Shown one piece after another: positions 1 through 6,694 of a DNA stretch of 26,944 nt (its first letter is position 1; each line of letters starts with the position of its first letter). Under the pieces are notes generated by a model. The model was not told where the DNA came from. It worked only from the letters and a program-made list of their open reading frames with translations, and did not search any database. A program made the position numbers and the translations under genes. This DNA is from JANWHZ01 sp035545555 (GTDB taxonomy: Bacteria > Patescibacteriota > Saccharimonadia > Saccharimonadales > UBA4665): the NCBI GenBank assembly GCA_035545555.1, contig DASZYD010000021.1, positions 1 to 26,944 on the forward strand, read 5' to 3'.

Positions 1-1757
1 GCACCGCGCAGCTGGTACAGGTCGCCATGACCACCCAGGCGAGTGGCGGCACAAATGACCAGACCATTGCGAAGGATATCCGCAGCGCCGTGAGCGATGC
101 GCTTAGCGGCACGACGCTGAAGGCTGGCCTCACCGGCCAGCTGGCGCTTGACGCCGATTCGACCAGCTCGTTCAACAAGGCCGAGAAGGTCGTCACGCTC
201 GCCACGTTCCTGCTGGTGATCCTGCTGCCGGGCCTCATCTTCCGAAGCCCGGTTGCGGCGTTTGCGCCGGTCCTGGCCGTCAGCCTGGTGTACGCGCTGG
301 CACAGTCGCTCATCGCCCTGGCCGCCAAAACGTTTGGTTTTAAGATCAGCGACCAGCTGAGCATCTTGTATACGGTGGTGCTCTTCGGTATCGGCACCGA
401 TTACATTTTGTTCCTGCTGTTCCGCTACCGGGAGAAACTGCGTACCGGTGCCCGCGGGCTGGATGTTGTCGCCTTCGCGCTCAGCCGGGCAGGGGAGGCC
501 ATCCTGTCGGCTGCCCTGGTGGTGGCCGCCGCGTTTGCCGCGCTCGGCTTCTCAGATTTCGGTATCTTCAAAAACCTGGCGCCCGGCCTGGTCATCTGCG
601 TACTGACAATGCTCCTGGCCGTGCTGACGCTCATCCCGGCCGTCGTGGCGGTCATCGGACCGCGCATCTTTTGGCCGAGCAAGGCATGGCAGCAGGCGCC
701 TCAGCCGACCGCCTCCAAGCGGATCGGCGGCATTGTCAGCCGGCACCCGGCCTGGACAGCGTTGGTCGCGCTGGTAATTCTGGTAGGGTTTGCAACCGGC
801 TATCCGCAGCTCAAGACTGACTACAATACCCTGAGCCAGCTACCGCAGAACACTGAGAGCACCAAGACGTACAACGAGGTGAGCAAGAAGTTCTCGGCCG
901 GAGCCATTTCGCCTACCGACGTGTACTATGTCGCAAGCAAGCCGTTCACCCCGGCGCAGCTGAACCTGCTTACCGGCAACCTGCTCAAGCAGACCAATAC
1001 CAAGCCGGCCGGTAGGCCGACACTGTCCGCCGACGGCAAGACAGCGCAGATCAGCGTCTATCTGCCGGGCAGCCCGTATGCCGACAGTACACTCGACTAC
1101 GTGCAGGACACATTCCGGCCCGCCGCGCACCGCCTGGGCGATCAGCAGCACCTGACTACCTATGTGGGCGGGCAGAGCGCCGCCTTCGTGGACGTACGCT
1201 CGGTCGTTACCCGCGACCTGAAGGTTATCCTCCCGGTGGCCGCCGGCATTATCTTCCTCATTCTGGCGTTGCTGCTGCGAAGCGTGCTCGCGCCGCTGTA
1301 CCTGCTGGTGGCTGTGGCGCTTGGCTACACCGCGACATTGGGCGGCACGGTGTACCTCTTCCAGCATATCGCCGGTGATGCCGGGCTGATCTTCTTCATC
1401 CCCATCATGGTCTACCTGTTTGTCGTAGCTATCGGAACCGACTATAACATCCTGACGATGACCCGCTTGCGCGAAGAGGTACGCGGCGGCAACAACCCGC
1501 GTGAGGCGGCCGACCTCACCATCGAACACAGCAGTGCTACGGTCGCCAGCGCCGGCATCATCCTGGCGGGCACCTTTGGCTCGCTTGCGTTGGCCGGCCT
1601 AAGCCTGCTGGCCCAGCTGGGCTTTGCGGTCGCGTTCGGCATCGTGCTGTCGGCATTCATCATCGCACCGCTGCTGGTGCCATCTGTTTCTACATTGCTC
1701 GGTTACAAAGTGTGGTGGCCCGGCCACCGGCCCGCTGCCGACAAAAACAGATCGTGA
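1..1757 (+). CDS. MMPL/RND-superfamily membrane transporter, 3' part
   Basis: The reading frame is open from the window edge, so the gene is cut at its 5' end. About 585 residues are visible. They cover the end of the first extracytoplasmic domain, a block of about five TM helices, a soluble loop, the second extracytoplasmic domain (roughly residues 255-395 from the ATG at 27) and a second block of TM helices. Each TM block holds the family motif GTDY (GIGTDYILFLLFRYRE and AIGTDYNILTMTRLREE), the charged site that carries the proton relay in MmpL-type proteins. Family members export lipids, glycolipids or drugs across the cytoplasmic membrane using the proton gradient. The substrate cannot be read from sequence. 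The two-fold internal repeat and both GTDY motifs make the family call firm. The ATG at 27 lies inside the extracellular domain and is not the real start. Confidence 0.93.
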   Translation, partial: TAQLVQVAMTTQASGGTNDQTIAKDIRSAVSDALSGTTLKAGLTGQLALDADSTSSFNKAEKVVTLATFLLVILLPGLIFRSPVAAFAPVLAVSLVYALAQSLIALAAKTFGFKISDQLSILYTVVLFGIGTDYILFLLFRYREKLRTGARGLDVVAFALSRAGEAILSAALVVAAAFAALGFSDFGIFKNLAPGLVICVLTMLLAVLTLIPAVVAVIGPRIFWPSKAWQQAPQPTASKRIGGIVSRHPAWTALVALVILVGFATGYPQLKTDYNTLSQLPQNTESTKTYNEVSKKFSAGAISPTDVYYVASKPFTPAQLNLLTGNLLKQTNTKPAGRPTLSADGKTAQISVYLPGSPYADSTLDYVQDTFRPAAHRLGDQQHLTTYVGGQSAAFVDVRSVVTRDLKVILPVAAGIIFLILALLLRSVLAPLYLLVAVALGYTATLGGTVYLFQHIAGDAGLIFFIPIMVYLFVVAIGTDYNILTMTRLREEVRGGNNPREAADLTIEHSSATVASAGIILAGTFGSLALAGLSLLAQLGFAVAFGIVLSAFIIAPLLVPSVSTLLGYKVWWPGHRPAADKNRS

Positions 1758-1776
1758 ACGTAGCCAAAATCACGAT

Positions 1777-1793
1777 AGCGCGCCTGCCGCGCT
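1777..1793 (+). terminator. GC hairpin behind the MMPL gene, weak terminator candidate
   Basis: AGCGCG and CGCGCT form a 6-bp stem around a 5-nt loop, with outer CAC/GTG able to extend it past a bulge. No T-run follows, so termination here is uncertain. The rest of 1758-1997 shows no gene. It holds a direct repeat of GCTTAGG at 1943 and 1954, one helical turn apart. Confidence 0.25.
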
Positions 1794-1997
1794 GTGGCGT
1801 ATAGTAAATGCTAGCCATGTGAGGGCTGGCGGATAGCCTTCCTCCTCGCAGACGTTATATCGACTACGTTCGATCACCCAGGCAAGCGCACCGATTGGTC
1901 CACCGCTTGACCTTACAAACAAACGAGGTTCCTACAACGGCAGCTTAGGGACGGCTTAGGCCTGCACGGAATCTATCCTCCACAAAATCCGTAGCCA

Positions 1998-2013
1998 CTG
2001 TTCGAGAGCACAG
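1998..2013. promoter_or_regulatory. Candidate LexA/SOS box
   Basis: The sequence CTGT-TCGAGAGC-ACAG matches the proteobacterial-type SOS core CTGT-N8-ACAG exactly. It lies 36 bp before the ATG of a cassette that ends in a UmuC-type polymerase, the classic SOS target. The spacer is not AT-rich, unlike strong E. coli boxes. A weak -10 (TATCCT, 1974-1979) lies just upstream, so a bound repressor would sit over early transcribed DNA. No lexA gene is in the window, so the binding protein is inferred. Confidence 0.5.
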
Positions 2014-2048
2014 TTTGGTCTTTGTTATGTAACTCGGAGGATTCTCGT

Positions 2049-2291
2049 ATGACACAGGTGATCAACCAGACAGTCGATATCAACGCCTTCTACTTTGTCG
2101 GCAAAGAGCTCAAGACGTTCCCGCGGCAGATTGAGTACGGCGGGCGGGCCGTCACGTTTGGCAGCGGCCTAAGGCTACGTGTCGAACGTGAAGGGCGGAG
2201 CGTCTTTTTCTTCCACATGAGCGCGCTGGATGGCGAGACATACAAACTGCGCCAAGATGGCGACGAGTGGACGCTCGAAGGAGTTTTGTAA
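2049..2291 (+). CDS. Unknown 80-aa protein, first gene of the UmuDC-like cassette
   Basis: Not recognised. The start is ATG 2049 because GGAGG (2036-2040) lies 8 nt upstream. The upstream TTG at 2022 has no such site. The product is small, soluble and probably all-beta, with alternating hydrophobic and charged residues (for example LRLRVEREGRSVFFF) and no signal peptide or TM segment. Its stop overlaps the next start in a TAATG junction, so translation is probably coupled to the UmuD-like gene. The position behind an SOS-like box suggests a DNA-damage role, perhaps as a partner or regulator of the polymerase. This is inference from context only. Confidence 0.8.
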   Translation: MTQVINQTVDINAFYFVGKELKTFPRQIEYGGRAVTFGSGLRLRVEREGRSVFFFHMSALDGETYKLRQDGDEWTLEGVL

Positions 2292-2653
2292 TGCATGACG
2301 TATCGTTGGAACTGGACGGGGAGCAAGGCGTCAGCGTCCATGCTGGCTTTCCCAACCCGGCGGCAGACCGGCGGCTCAGCGGACTCGACCTCAACCAGCT
2401 GCTCATCCGCCACCCTACCAGCACCTTTCTGTTCCGCATCCGCGGCGAGCAGGGCATTACCCAGGGCATTTTTGACGGCGACCTGGCCGTAGTTGACCGC
2501 CTGGCCGCGGCCCGCGCGCACGATCTGGTGCTTTGGCACGACGGCCAGCGCTTCAATTTGTCGCGGCCCAGCCGCATGCCGGCCGGCGGCAGACGCTGGG
2601 GCACAGTCACCGCCATTGTCCATCAGTACCAGACGAACGAGAAAGTGTCATGA
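2291..2653 (+). CDS. umuD: UmuD-like S24-family protein lacking the catalytic Ser/Lys dyad
   Basis: The start is ATG 2291, with AGGAG at 2278-2282; an upstream GTG at 2267 would lie before this site. The 120-aa product aligns without gaps to E. coli UmuD over GFPNPAAD, LDLNQLLIRHP and FDGDLAVVD, ending in WGTVTAIVHQY. UmuD is the subunit that RecA* causes to self-cleave before it joins UmuC in DNA polymerase V. The Ala-Gly pair at residues 18-19 matches the UmuD cleavage point (Cys24-Gly25). However, UmuD GDSM (Ser60) reads GEQG here (Gln54), and Lys97 aligns with Ser91. Self-cleavage by the normal mechanism therefore looks impossible. The N-terminal arm is also about six residues shorter than in UmuD. 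The gene is intact, with no frameshift, so this is a maintained non-peptidase rather than obvious decay. Confidence 0.88.
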   Translation: MHDVSLELDGEQGVSVHAGFPNPAADRRLSGLDLNQLLIRHPTSTFLFRIRGEQGITQGIFDGDLAVVDRLAAARAHDLVLWHDGQRFNLSRPSRMPAGGRRWGTVTAIVHQYQTNEKVS

Positions 2654-2730
2654 ACTATCGGGGGCAATTACCGGCCTTGAACTTTTGGCTGCTTTTCCTT
2701 CAAGAGAAAAATAGCCAGTCGACTTCTTAA
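2650..2730 (+). CDS. Possible 26-aa leader peptide between the umuD-like gene and umuC
   Basis: An ATG at 2650 overlaps the stop of the UmuD-like gene in an ATGA junction and opens a 26-codon frame ending in TAA at 2730. The peptide has a hydrophobic centre (LNFWLLFLQE). It lies over the inverted repeats found upstream of umuC, so its translation would disturb that fold. No clear ribosome site precedes it beyond coupling, and it may be chance. Confidence 0.25.
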   Translation: MNYRGQLPALNFWLLFLQEKNSQSTS

Positions 2731-2754
2731 AGCACGGAAGTACCCAGCCAAAAG
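2682..2754 (+). promoter_or_regulatory. Structured leader upstream of umuC (three-way-junction-like fold)
   Basis: CTTTTGGCTG (2682-2691) and CAGCCAAAAG (2745-2754) are perfect 10-bp inverted repeats. They enclose two smaller hairpins: TTTTC/GAAAA (2693-2697 with 2706-2710) and ACTTC/GAAGT (2722-2726 with 2737-2741). The outer stem ends 6 nt before GAGGTGG (2761-2767), the probable umuC ribosome site. The fold could control umuC translation. No known riboswitch class is recognised. Confidence 0.45.
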
Positions 2755-2768
2755 CCATGAGAGGTGGT

Positions 2769-4061
2769 ATGAATCGCCAAAACGTCTTTGCCCTTGTGGA
2801 CTGTAACAACTTTTTTGTCAGTTGCGAGCGCGTGTTCCGGCCGGACCTGGAAGGAAGGCCCGTGGTGGTGCTCTCCAGCAACGACGGCTGCGTGGTATCG
2901 CGCAGCAATGAAGCCAAAGCACTTGGCGTGCCGATGGGCGCCCCGGCATTCCAATATCGGCCGCTTTTCAAACGCAAGGGCATCGCCCAATTTTCAGCCA
3001 ACTTTGAGCTCTATGGCAACATTTCCCGCCGGATTACCAGCGTGCTGCGTGCTGCGTGCCCGCGTATCGAGGTCTATTCGGTCGATGAGTCATTTCTCGA
3101 CATCAGCACGCTGCCCATCGCCGACTATGCCGGCTGGGCGGCTGAGCTGCGGGGTGCCATCTTGCGGGCAGTAGGGGTACCGGTATCCATCGGCATCGCG
3201 CCGACCAAAACGCTTGCCAAGCTCGGTGCAGATTATGCCAAGAAGCATGGAGAGACCGGCGGCGTGCTGGACCTGGCCGGCATCGGCGTAATGGTGCGCG
3301 AGCAGCACCTGGCAGGCTTTCCGCTTGAGGATGTCTGGGGCGTCGGACGGCGCCTGAGCCCGCGGCTCAGGGCAGAGGGCATCCATACCGCGCTGGCGCT
3401 GGCCCGGTTGACGCCACGACGGGCGCGCCAGCTGATGGGCCTTGCCGGCGCGCAGATGGTCGAGGAACTGCGCGGTGTCAGCTGCCATCCCTTCGGCCCG
3501 GGCCGGGAGCTCCATCAGACCATCATGCGCAGCCGCACGTTCGGCGAGGACACGAGCGAACGTGCGGTAGTCGAGGCGGCCATTGCCAGCATGGCGGCAC
3601 GCGCCGCCTACGAAGCACGCGAAGAAGGGCAGCTGGCCCGCCGCGCGCTGCTGTTTCTCAGCACCAGCCGCCATAAGCCCGGCTACCAGGCCTGGCACGA
3701 GGAAGTCCGCTTCGCGATGCCGACAGCCGACAGCGGCGCTGTTATCGACGATCTCCTCCGCCGGTTCGATACTATCTACCGCTCCGCAATCGCCTATCAC
3801 CGTGCCGGTGTCACCCTGTATGAGTTCAGTCCGGCCGGCCACCTGCAGATCGACCTGCTCGGCACCGTAGAGCCGGCCGCTTTCGATGCGGCACGTGCCC
3901 GCCTTGCCGCCGTCGACCGGCTGAATGCCCGCTTTGGCCGTAGCATGGTGCACTATGCCGCGGAGGATCTGAGCGCCGCCTGGCAGCCGCGGCAGCACCT
4001 GCGCTCGCCGCGGTATGTCAGCAATTGGCAGGAATTACCCGAGGCATATCCGGTAGAATAG
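2769..4061 (+). CDS. umuC: UmuC-type Y-family DNA polymerase (Pol V catalytic subunit)
   Basis: This 430-aa protein is colinear with E. coli UmuC (422 aa). The palm begins FALVDCNNFFVSCERVFRPDL, with the first metal-binding Asp. FELYGNISRRI and EVYSVDESFLDIS carry the second acidic pair. SIGIAPTKTLAKL, DVWGVGRRLSPRL (helix-hairpin-helix thumb) and SRTFGEDT (little finger) follow. The C-terminal RSPRYVSNW matches UmuC LSPRYTTR. Y-family polymerases copy across damaged bases with low fidelity. ATG 2769 is chosen because the protein then starts two residues or so before the UmuC start and GAGGTGG lies just upstream; ATG 2757 is the alternative. It follows the UmuD-like gene by 115 bp of structured DNA. 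All catalytic acids look present, so the polymerase should be active even though its UmuD partner is not a protease. Confidence 0.94.
   Translation: MNRQNVFALVDCNNFFVSCERVFRPDLEGRPVVVLSSNDGCVVSRSNEAKALGVPMGAPAFQYRPLFKRKGIAQFSANFELYGNISRRITSVLRAACPRIEVYSVDESFLDISTLPIADYAGWAAELRGAILRAVGVPVSIGIAPTKTLAKLGADYAKKHGETGGVLDLAGIGVMVREQHLAGFPLEDVWGVGRRLSPRLRAEGIHTALALARLTPRRARQLMGLAGAQMVEELRGVSCHPFGPGRELHQTIMRSRTFGEDTSERAVVEAAIASMAARAAYEAREEGQLARRALLFLSTSRHKPGYQAWHEEVRFAMPTADSGAVIDDLLRRFDTIYRSAIAYHRAGVTLYEFSPAGHLQIDLLGTVEPAAFDAARARLAAVDRLNARFGRSMVHYAAEDLSAAWQPRQHLRSPRYVSNWQELPEAYPVE
4054..4059 (+). promoter_or_regulatory. -10 box giving a leaderless start
   Basis: TAGAAT ends 6 nt before ATG 4066, so transcription would begin at or next to the start codon. 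No ribosome site precedes that ATG. It overlaps the last codons of umuC. Confidence 0.5.
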
Positions 4062-4065
4062 AACT

Positions 4066-4692
4066 ATGCAATTGAGCGAGGAACTGCTGGCGCACTACCC
4101 GATCGTTTCCGACCAGGTCGATGCGGGCGATATCCGCCTGATACTCGATGAGCTGAGCGCTACCTTGGCCAGACAGGTGCCGGGCGATATTGTCGAGTTC
4201 GGCTGCTACATCGGCACCACCAGCCTGTTCATCCGCCGCGTGCTCGACCGGTCGCCGGGCACCGCGGACCGGATGCTGCACGTCTACGATTCGTTTGCCG
4301 GCCTGCCGCCCAAGACGATTGCCGACGCCAGCATTGCCGGCACCGCGTTCAAGGCAGGCGAACTGGCCGTCAGCAAAAAGCAACTGCGGCGCGAGTTCCA
4401 GCGGGCGGGGCTGCACGCGCCGGTCGTCCACAAGGGCTGGTTCGATGAGCTGACTGCGCGTGATGTCCCGCCAACGATCGCCTTTGCCTTTTTGGACGGC
4501 GACTTTTACGAATCGATCTTGAGCTCGCTCCAGCTCGTCTGGCCGCGGCTCGCCGGCGGCGGGACAATCGTCGTAGACGACTACGCTCGCGAAGCACTGC
4601 CGGGAGTGGAACGCGCCGTGCGCGATTTCTTTCACGGCCGTCTCCCCGAACTGCGTCAAACACACGGTTTGGCGATTATGCATAAGGAGTAA
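4066..4692 (+). CDS. TylF/MycF-like SAM-dependent O-methyltransferase
   Basis: This 208-aa class I methyltransferase shows VEFGCYIGTTS (SAM-binding glycine loop, about residues 42-52), YDSFAGLP (about 82-89), FLDGDFYESI (metal-binding and post-motif acid region) and VDDYAREALPGVERAV. These are hallmarks of the TylF/macrocin-O-methyltransferase family, which methylates sugar hydroxyls using SAM and a divalent metal. A hydroxyl on a surface or lipid-linked sugar is a plausible substrate, since a glycan operon starts 0.7 kb downstream, but this is inference. The start is the first ATG after the -10 box at 4054. There is no Shine-Dalgarno, which fits leaderless translation. Confidence 0.85.
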   Translation: MQLSEELLAHYPIVSDQVDAGDIRLILDELSATLARQVPGDIVEFGCYIGTTSLFIRRVLDRSPGTADRMLHVYDSFAGLPPKTIADASIAGTAFKAGELAVSKKQLRREFQRAGLHAPVVHKGWFDELTARDVPPTIAFAFLDGDFYESILSSLQLVWPRLAGGGTIVVDDYAREALPGVERAVRDFFHGRLPELRQTHGLAIMHKE

Positions 4693-4695
4693 AGC

Positions 4696-4717
4696 CGCGC
4701 CGGGCAAGCCCGGCGCG
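4696..4717 (+). terminator. Strong GC hairpin after the methyltransferase
   Basis: CGCGCCGGGC and GCCCGGCGCG pair perfectly over 10 bp around a minimal AA loop. The hairpin starts 3 nt after the stop codon. No T-run follows, and the next promoter's -10 begins 5 bp later, so it may terminate, insulate or act on the promoter. Confidence 0.5.
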
Positions 4718-4719
4718 TA

Positions 4720-4728
4720 TGCTATAGT
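4720..4728 (+). promoter_or_regulatory. Extended -10 promoter of the PQ-loop gene
   Basis: TGCTATAGT is an extended -10 (TGn plus TATAGT) without a recognisable -35. The same 9-mer occurs on the minus strand at 20466-20474 in front of another gene. Transcription would start near 4735, giving a leader of about 21 nt. Confidence 0.55.
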
Positions 4729-4756
4729 GGAGCAGAAGCATATACACAAAAACGCC

Positions 4757-5089
4757 ATGACGCGCTACCATCGGCACCTGCACAGCAAGAAACGACGGGT
4801 GCTGATTGTGGCCAAAAAGGTCCGGCCCAAACTGGTCGACCGCCTGACGTTTGTCGTTGCCGTGCTGGAGCCGCTCGTTACCGTACCGCAGGCCGTTGTC
4901 ATCTTCCAACACCGGTCGGCTGCTGATGTGTCGCTGGCCACCTGGATCGGCTACGAGACACTAACACTCGTCTGGCTATGGTATGGCATCGTTCACAAGG
5001 AGCGGATCATCTTGCTGTACCAGGGCCTGTTTTTTGTGGTGCAAAGCGCGGTCATCATCGGCGGCATCGTCTACGGCGCGCACTGGTAG
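4757..5089 (+). CDS. SemiSWEET-like PQ-loop membrane protein
   Basis: The 110-aa protein has a basic N-terminus and three hydrophobic segments at about residues 33-52, 60-78 and 83-106. The first carries the PQ-loop signature (VTVPQAVVIFQHRSAADVSLATWIGY). SemiSWEETs are about 90-aa three-helix proteins that dimerise to move sugars down their gradient; other PQ-loop proteins move amino acids or act in sorting, so the substrate is open. The start is ATG 4757 because a GTG at 4727 would overlap the -10 box. There is no ribosome site. It may import or recycle sugar for the glycan genes downstream, which is inferred only from neighbourhood. Confidence 0.85.
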   Translation: MTRYHRHLHSKKRRVLIVAKKVRPKLVDRLTFVVAVLEPLVTVPQAVVIFQHRSAADVSLATWIGYETLTLVWLWYGIVHKERIILLYQGLFFVVQSAVIIGGIVYGAHW

Positions 5090-5133
5090 ACACTGTTTGA
5101 TGCAGGTCACAGCAATTGCATGCTCGCACATCG

Positions 5134-5139
5134 TATGAT
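5134..5139 (+). promoter_or_regulatory. -10 box 6 nt before a short reading frame
   Basis: TATGAT ends exactly 6 nt before ATG 5146, the same spacing as the -10 before ATG 4066. It suggests a leaderless transcript into the decayed gene below. Confidence 0.35.
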
Positions 5140-5145
5140 GCAGAC

Positions 5146-5331
5146 ATGCTGGCCGGGTTGGCGTGCACGGCATGCGGCTTTATCGAACTCCTGATAGGGC
5201 TGCGCGTCGCATTCCTGCCGCTTGCGCGCCAACCAAGTCAGCGCACTTGTCACGTGGGTCTGCCTGGCCGGATGAGGCTGGGCAGTTTTTCACATGCGGC
5301 ATGCAAGTTCAATCACATGCGCACGGCGTAA
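5146..5331 (+). pseudogene. Decayed YggT-like membrane protein fragment
   Basis: A 61-codon frame begins with FIELLIGLRVAFLP, which looks like the first helix of YggT-family proteins (pattern IEiLLgLRf). The frame then turns into unlikely sequence. Reading one base further on, from 5222, gives LRANQVSALVTWVCLAG before a stop at 5273, which fits the family's LGANPAS-FV-W-Y segment. A single frameshift near 5220 therefore restores a YggT-like stretch, while the rest is missing. The remainder of 5090-5353 holds no other gene. It could also be a chance resemblance or a real 61-aa protein. Confidence 0.35.
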
Positions 5332-5353
5332 TTCCTAACTTTATCCGTCGCGC

Positions 5354-6694
5354 ATGTCTACGACAATACCATGCATGCCGACTTTCAACACGCGGGCACG
5401 TCTTAGCAGGCTGTGGGCCAGCCCGTTTTTGCGCCACAATGCGGTGTATTTTGCCGGATCGATGGCCATTGGGCTGCTGAATTATCTGTATTACCCAGTG
5501 CTCGGACGGCTGATGCCGCCGGGCGGTTTTGGCGAGGCGCAGGTGCTGGCGGTGCTGCTGGCGCAGGTGACCATCTTTCTCAATGTATTTGGGCTGATGA
5601 CGGTCAATATAGTGACGAACTACCGCGACCCGGCGCGGCGCAACCAGCTGATCCTGGAGCTGGAGCAGCTGGCCTTAACGCTTGCCGGCATCTGTCTGGT
5701 AGCGGCGGCTCTTGGCGGGGGATGGCTGCAGCGTTTTTTCCATTTTGATTCGGCCTGGCCGTTTATCATCTTGATGCTTGCCGTGCTGGCCACCGTGCCG
5801 CTGACCTTCCGGATGAGTTTTCTGCGGGGGCAGCAGCGTTTTGCCGCTGCTTCTATCGTAGGCGTGGTCGGGTCGGCAGCAGACCTCGTCTTGGCAGCAA
5901 CATTTGTGCGGCTCGGGTGGGGTGCAGCCGGCGCGATGTGGGGGCTGGTCGCCGGGCAGCTGGCGGCCTACGGTGTGGGCGTGCTGTATACGCGCAAACA
6001 CGGCTTGGGCGAGACGCTGCACGTGGCCGTCCGGCGGCTGGCAGCGATCAGGCTGGTGCTGCCCGAAGCGCGGTATGCCGGCCTGGTTTTCGTCTGCTCG
6101 CTGGGCATGACAGCGCTCTATAGCATCGACTCGGTCGCGGTGAAACACTATTTCGACGCCCGCACGGCCGGCCTCTACGCCGGCATCGCCACCATCGCCC
6201 GGATCATCTTCTTTCTGACGGCTTCGGTGGCGCAGGTCCTGCTGCCGTCGGTTAAGCTGGCACACCGGCAACGGCAAAATCTGCAGGTTCTGGGCAAATC
6301 TTTTCTGCTGCTGCTTCTGATCGGCGGCAGCGCACAGCTTGCATTTTTGGCCGCACCGCAGCTCGTCGTGCGATTACTCATGGGCAGCGCCTATCTGCCG
6401 TACGCCTATCTACTGCCGCGCCTAAGCCTGGCGCTATTTGTCATGTCGGTCGTCAATCTGCTGGTGATGTACCACTTGGCGCTACGGCACCGGAGCACGC
6501 TGGTCCTGGTGGTTGCCGGTTTTGCAGCGATGTCCGCGCTGCTGTATGCCAATCACGGTAGCCTTGCGGCAATCGTGGATTGTCTGGCGGGAGGGAGCTT
6601 GACAACGCTGGCGCTTATCGGCGGCTGGGCGGTGTGGAGCCTGGCGAGGCGCACAAAGTGGACACCTTGGCGAGAGGAGGCAAAAGAACTATGA
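5354..6694 (+). CDS. Wzx-type polysaccharide/oligosaccharide flippase (MOP superfamily)
   Basis: This 446-aa protein has about 12-14 hydrophobic helices with short polar loops, the size and shape of Wzx/O-antigen flippases. It starts near the membrane with AVYFAGSMAIGLLNYLYYPVLGRLM, matching the N-terminal 'G...n..lyyp.lgR.l' pattern of the family. FLRGQQRF (about 155) and DARTAGLYAGIATIARIIFFL (about 265-285) also fit. Such proteins turn lipid-linked glycans from the inner to the outer face of the membrane. It is the first gene of the glycan operon and overlaps the next by ATGA. The start is unclear: ATG 5354, or in-frame ATG 5375, which lies 7 nt behind a GACAAT -10-like box. Confidence 0.88.
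   Translation: MSTTIPCMPTFNTRARLSRLWASPFLRHNAVYFAGSMAIGLLNYLYYPVLGRLMPPGGFGEAQVLAVLLAQVTIFLNVFGLMTVNIVTNYRDPARRNQLILELEQLALTLAGICLVAAALGGGWLQRFFHFDSAWPFIILMLAVLATVPLTFRMSFLRGQQRFAAASIVGVVGSAADLVLAATFVRLGWGAAGAMWGLVAGQLAAYGVGVLYTRKHGLGETLHVAVRRLAAIRLVLPEARYAGLVFVCSLGMTALYSIDSVAVKHYFDARTAGLYAGIATIARIIFFLTASVAQVLLPSVKLAHRQRQNLQVLGKSFLLLLLIGGSAQLAFLAAPQLVVRLLMGSAYLPYAYLLPRLSLALFVMSVVNLLVMYHLALRHRSTLVLVVAGFAAMSALLYANHGSLAAIVDCLAGGSLTTLALIGGWAVWSLARRTKWTPWREEAKEL

Noticed and set aside
840..1529. Long minus-strand frames opposite the MMPL gene and opposite many glycosyltransferase genes
   Set aside because: They are low-quality shadow frames in GC-rich coding DNA with no ribosome site or recognisable domain.
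4727..4756. GTG 4727 as start of the PQ-loop protein
   Set aside because: It overlaps the TATAGT -10 box, so it would not be transcribed from that promoter.
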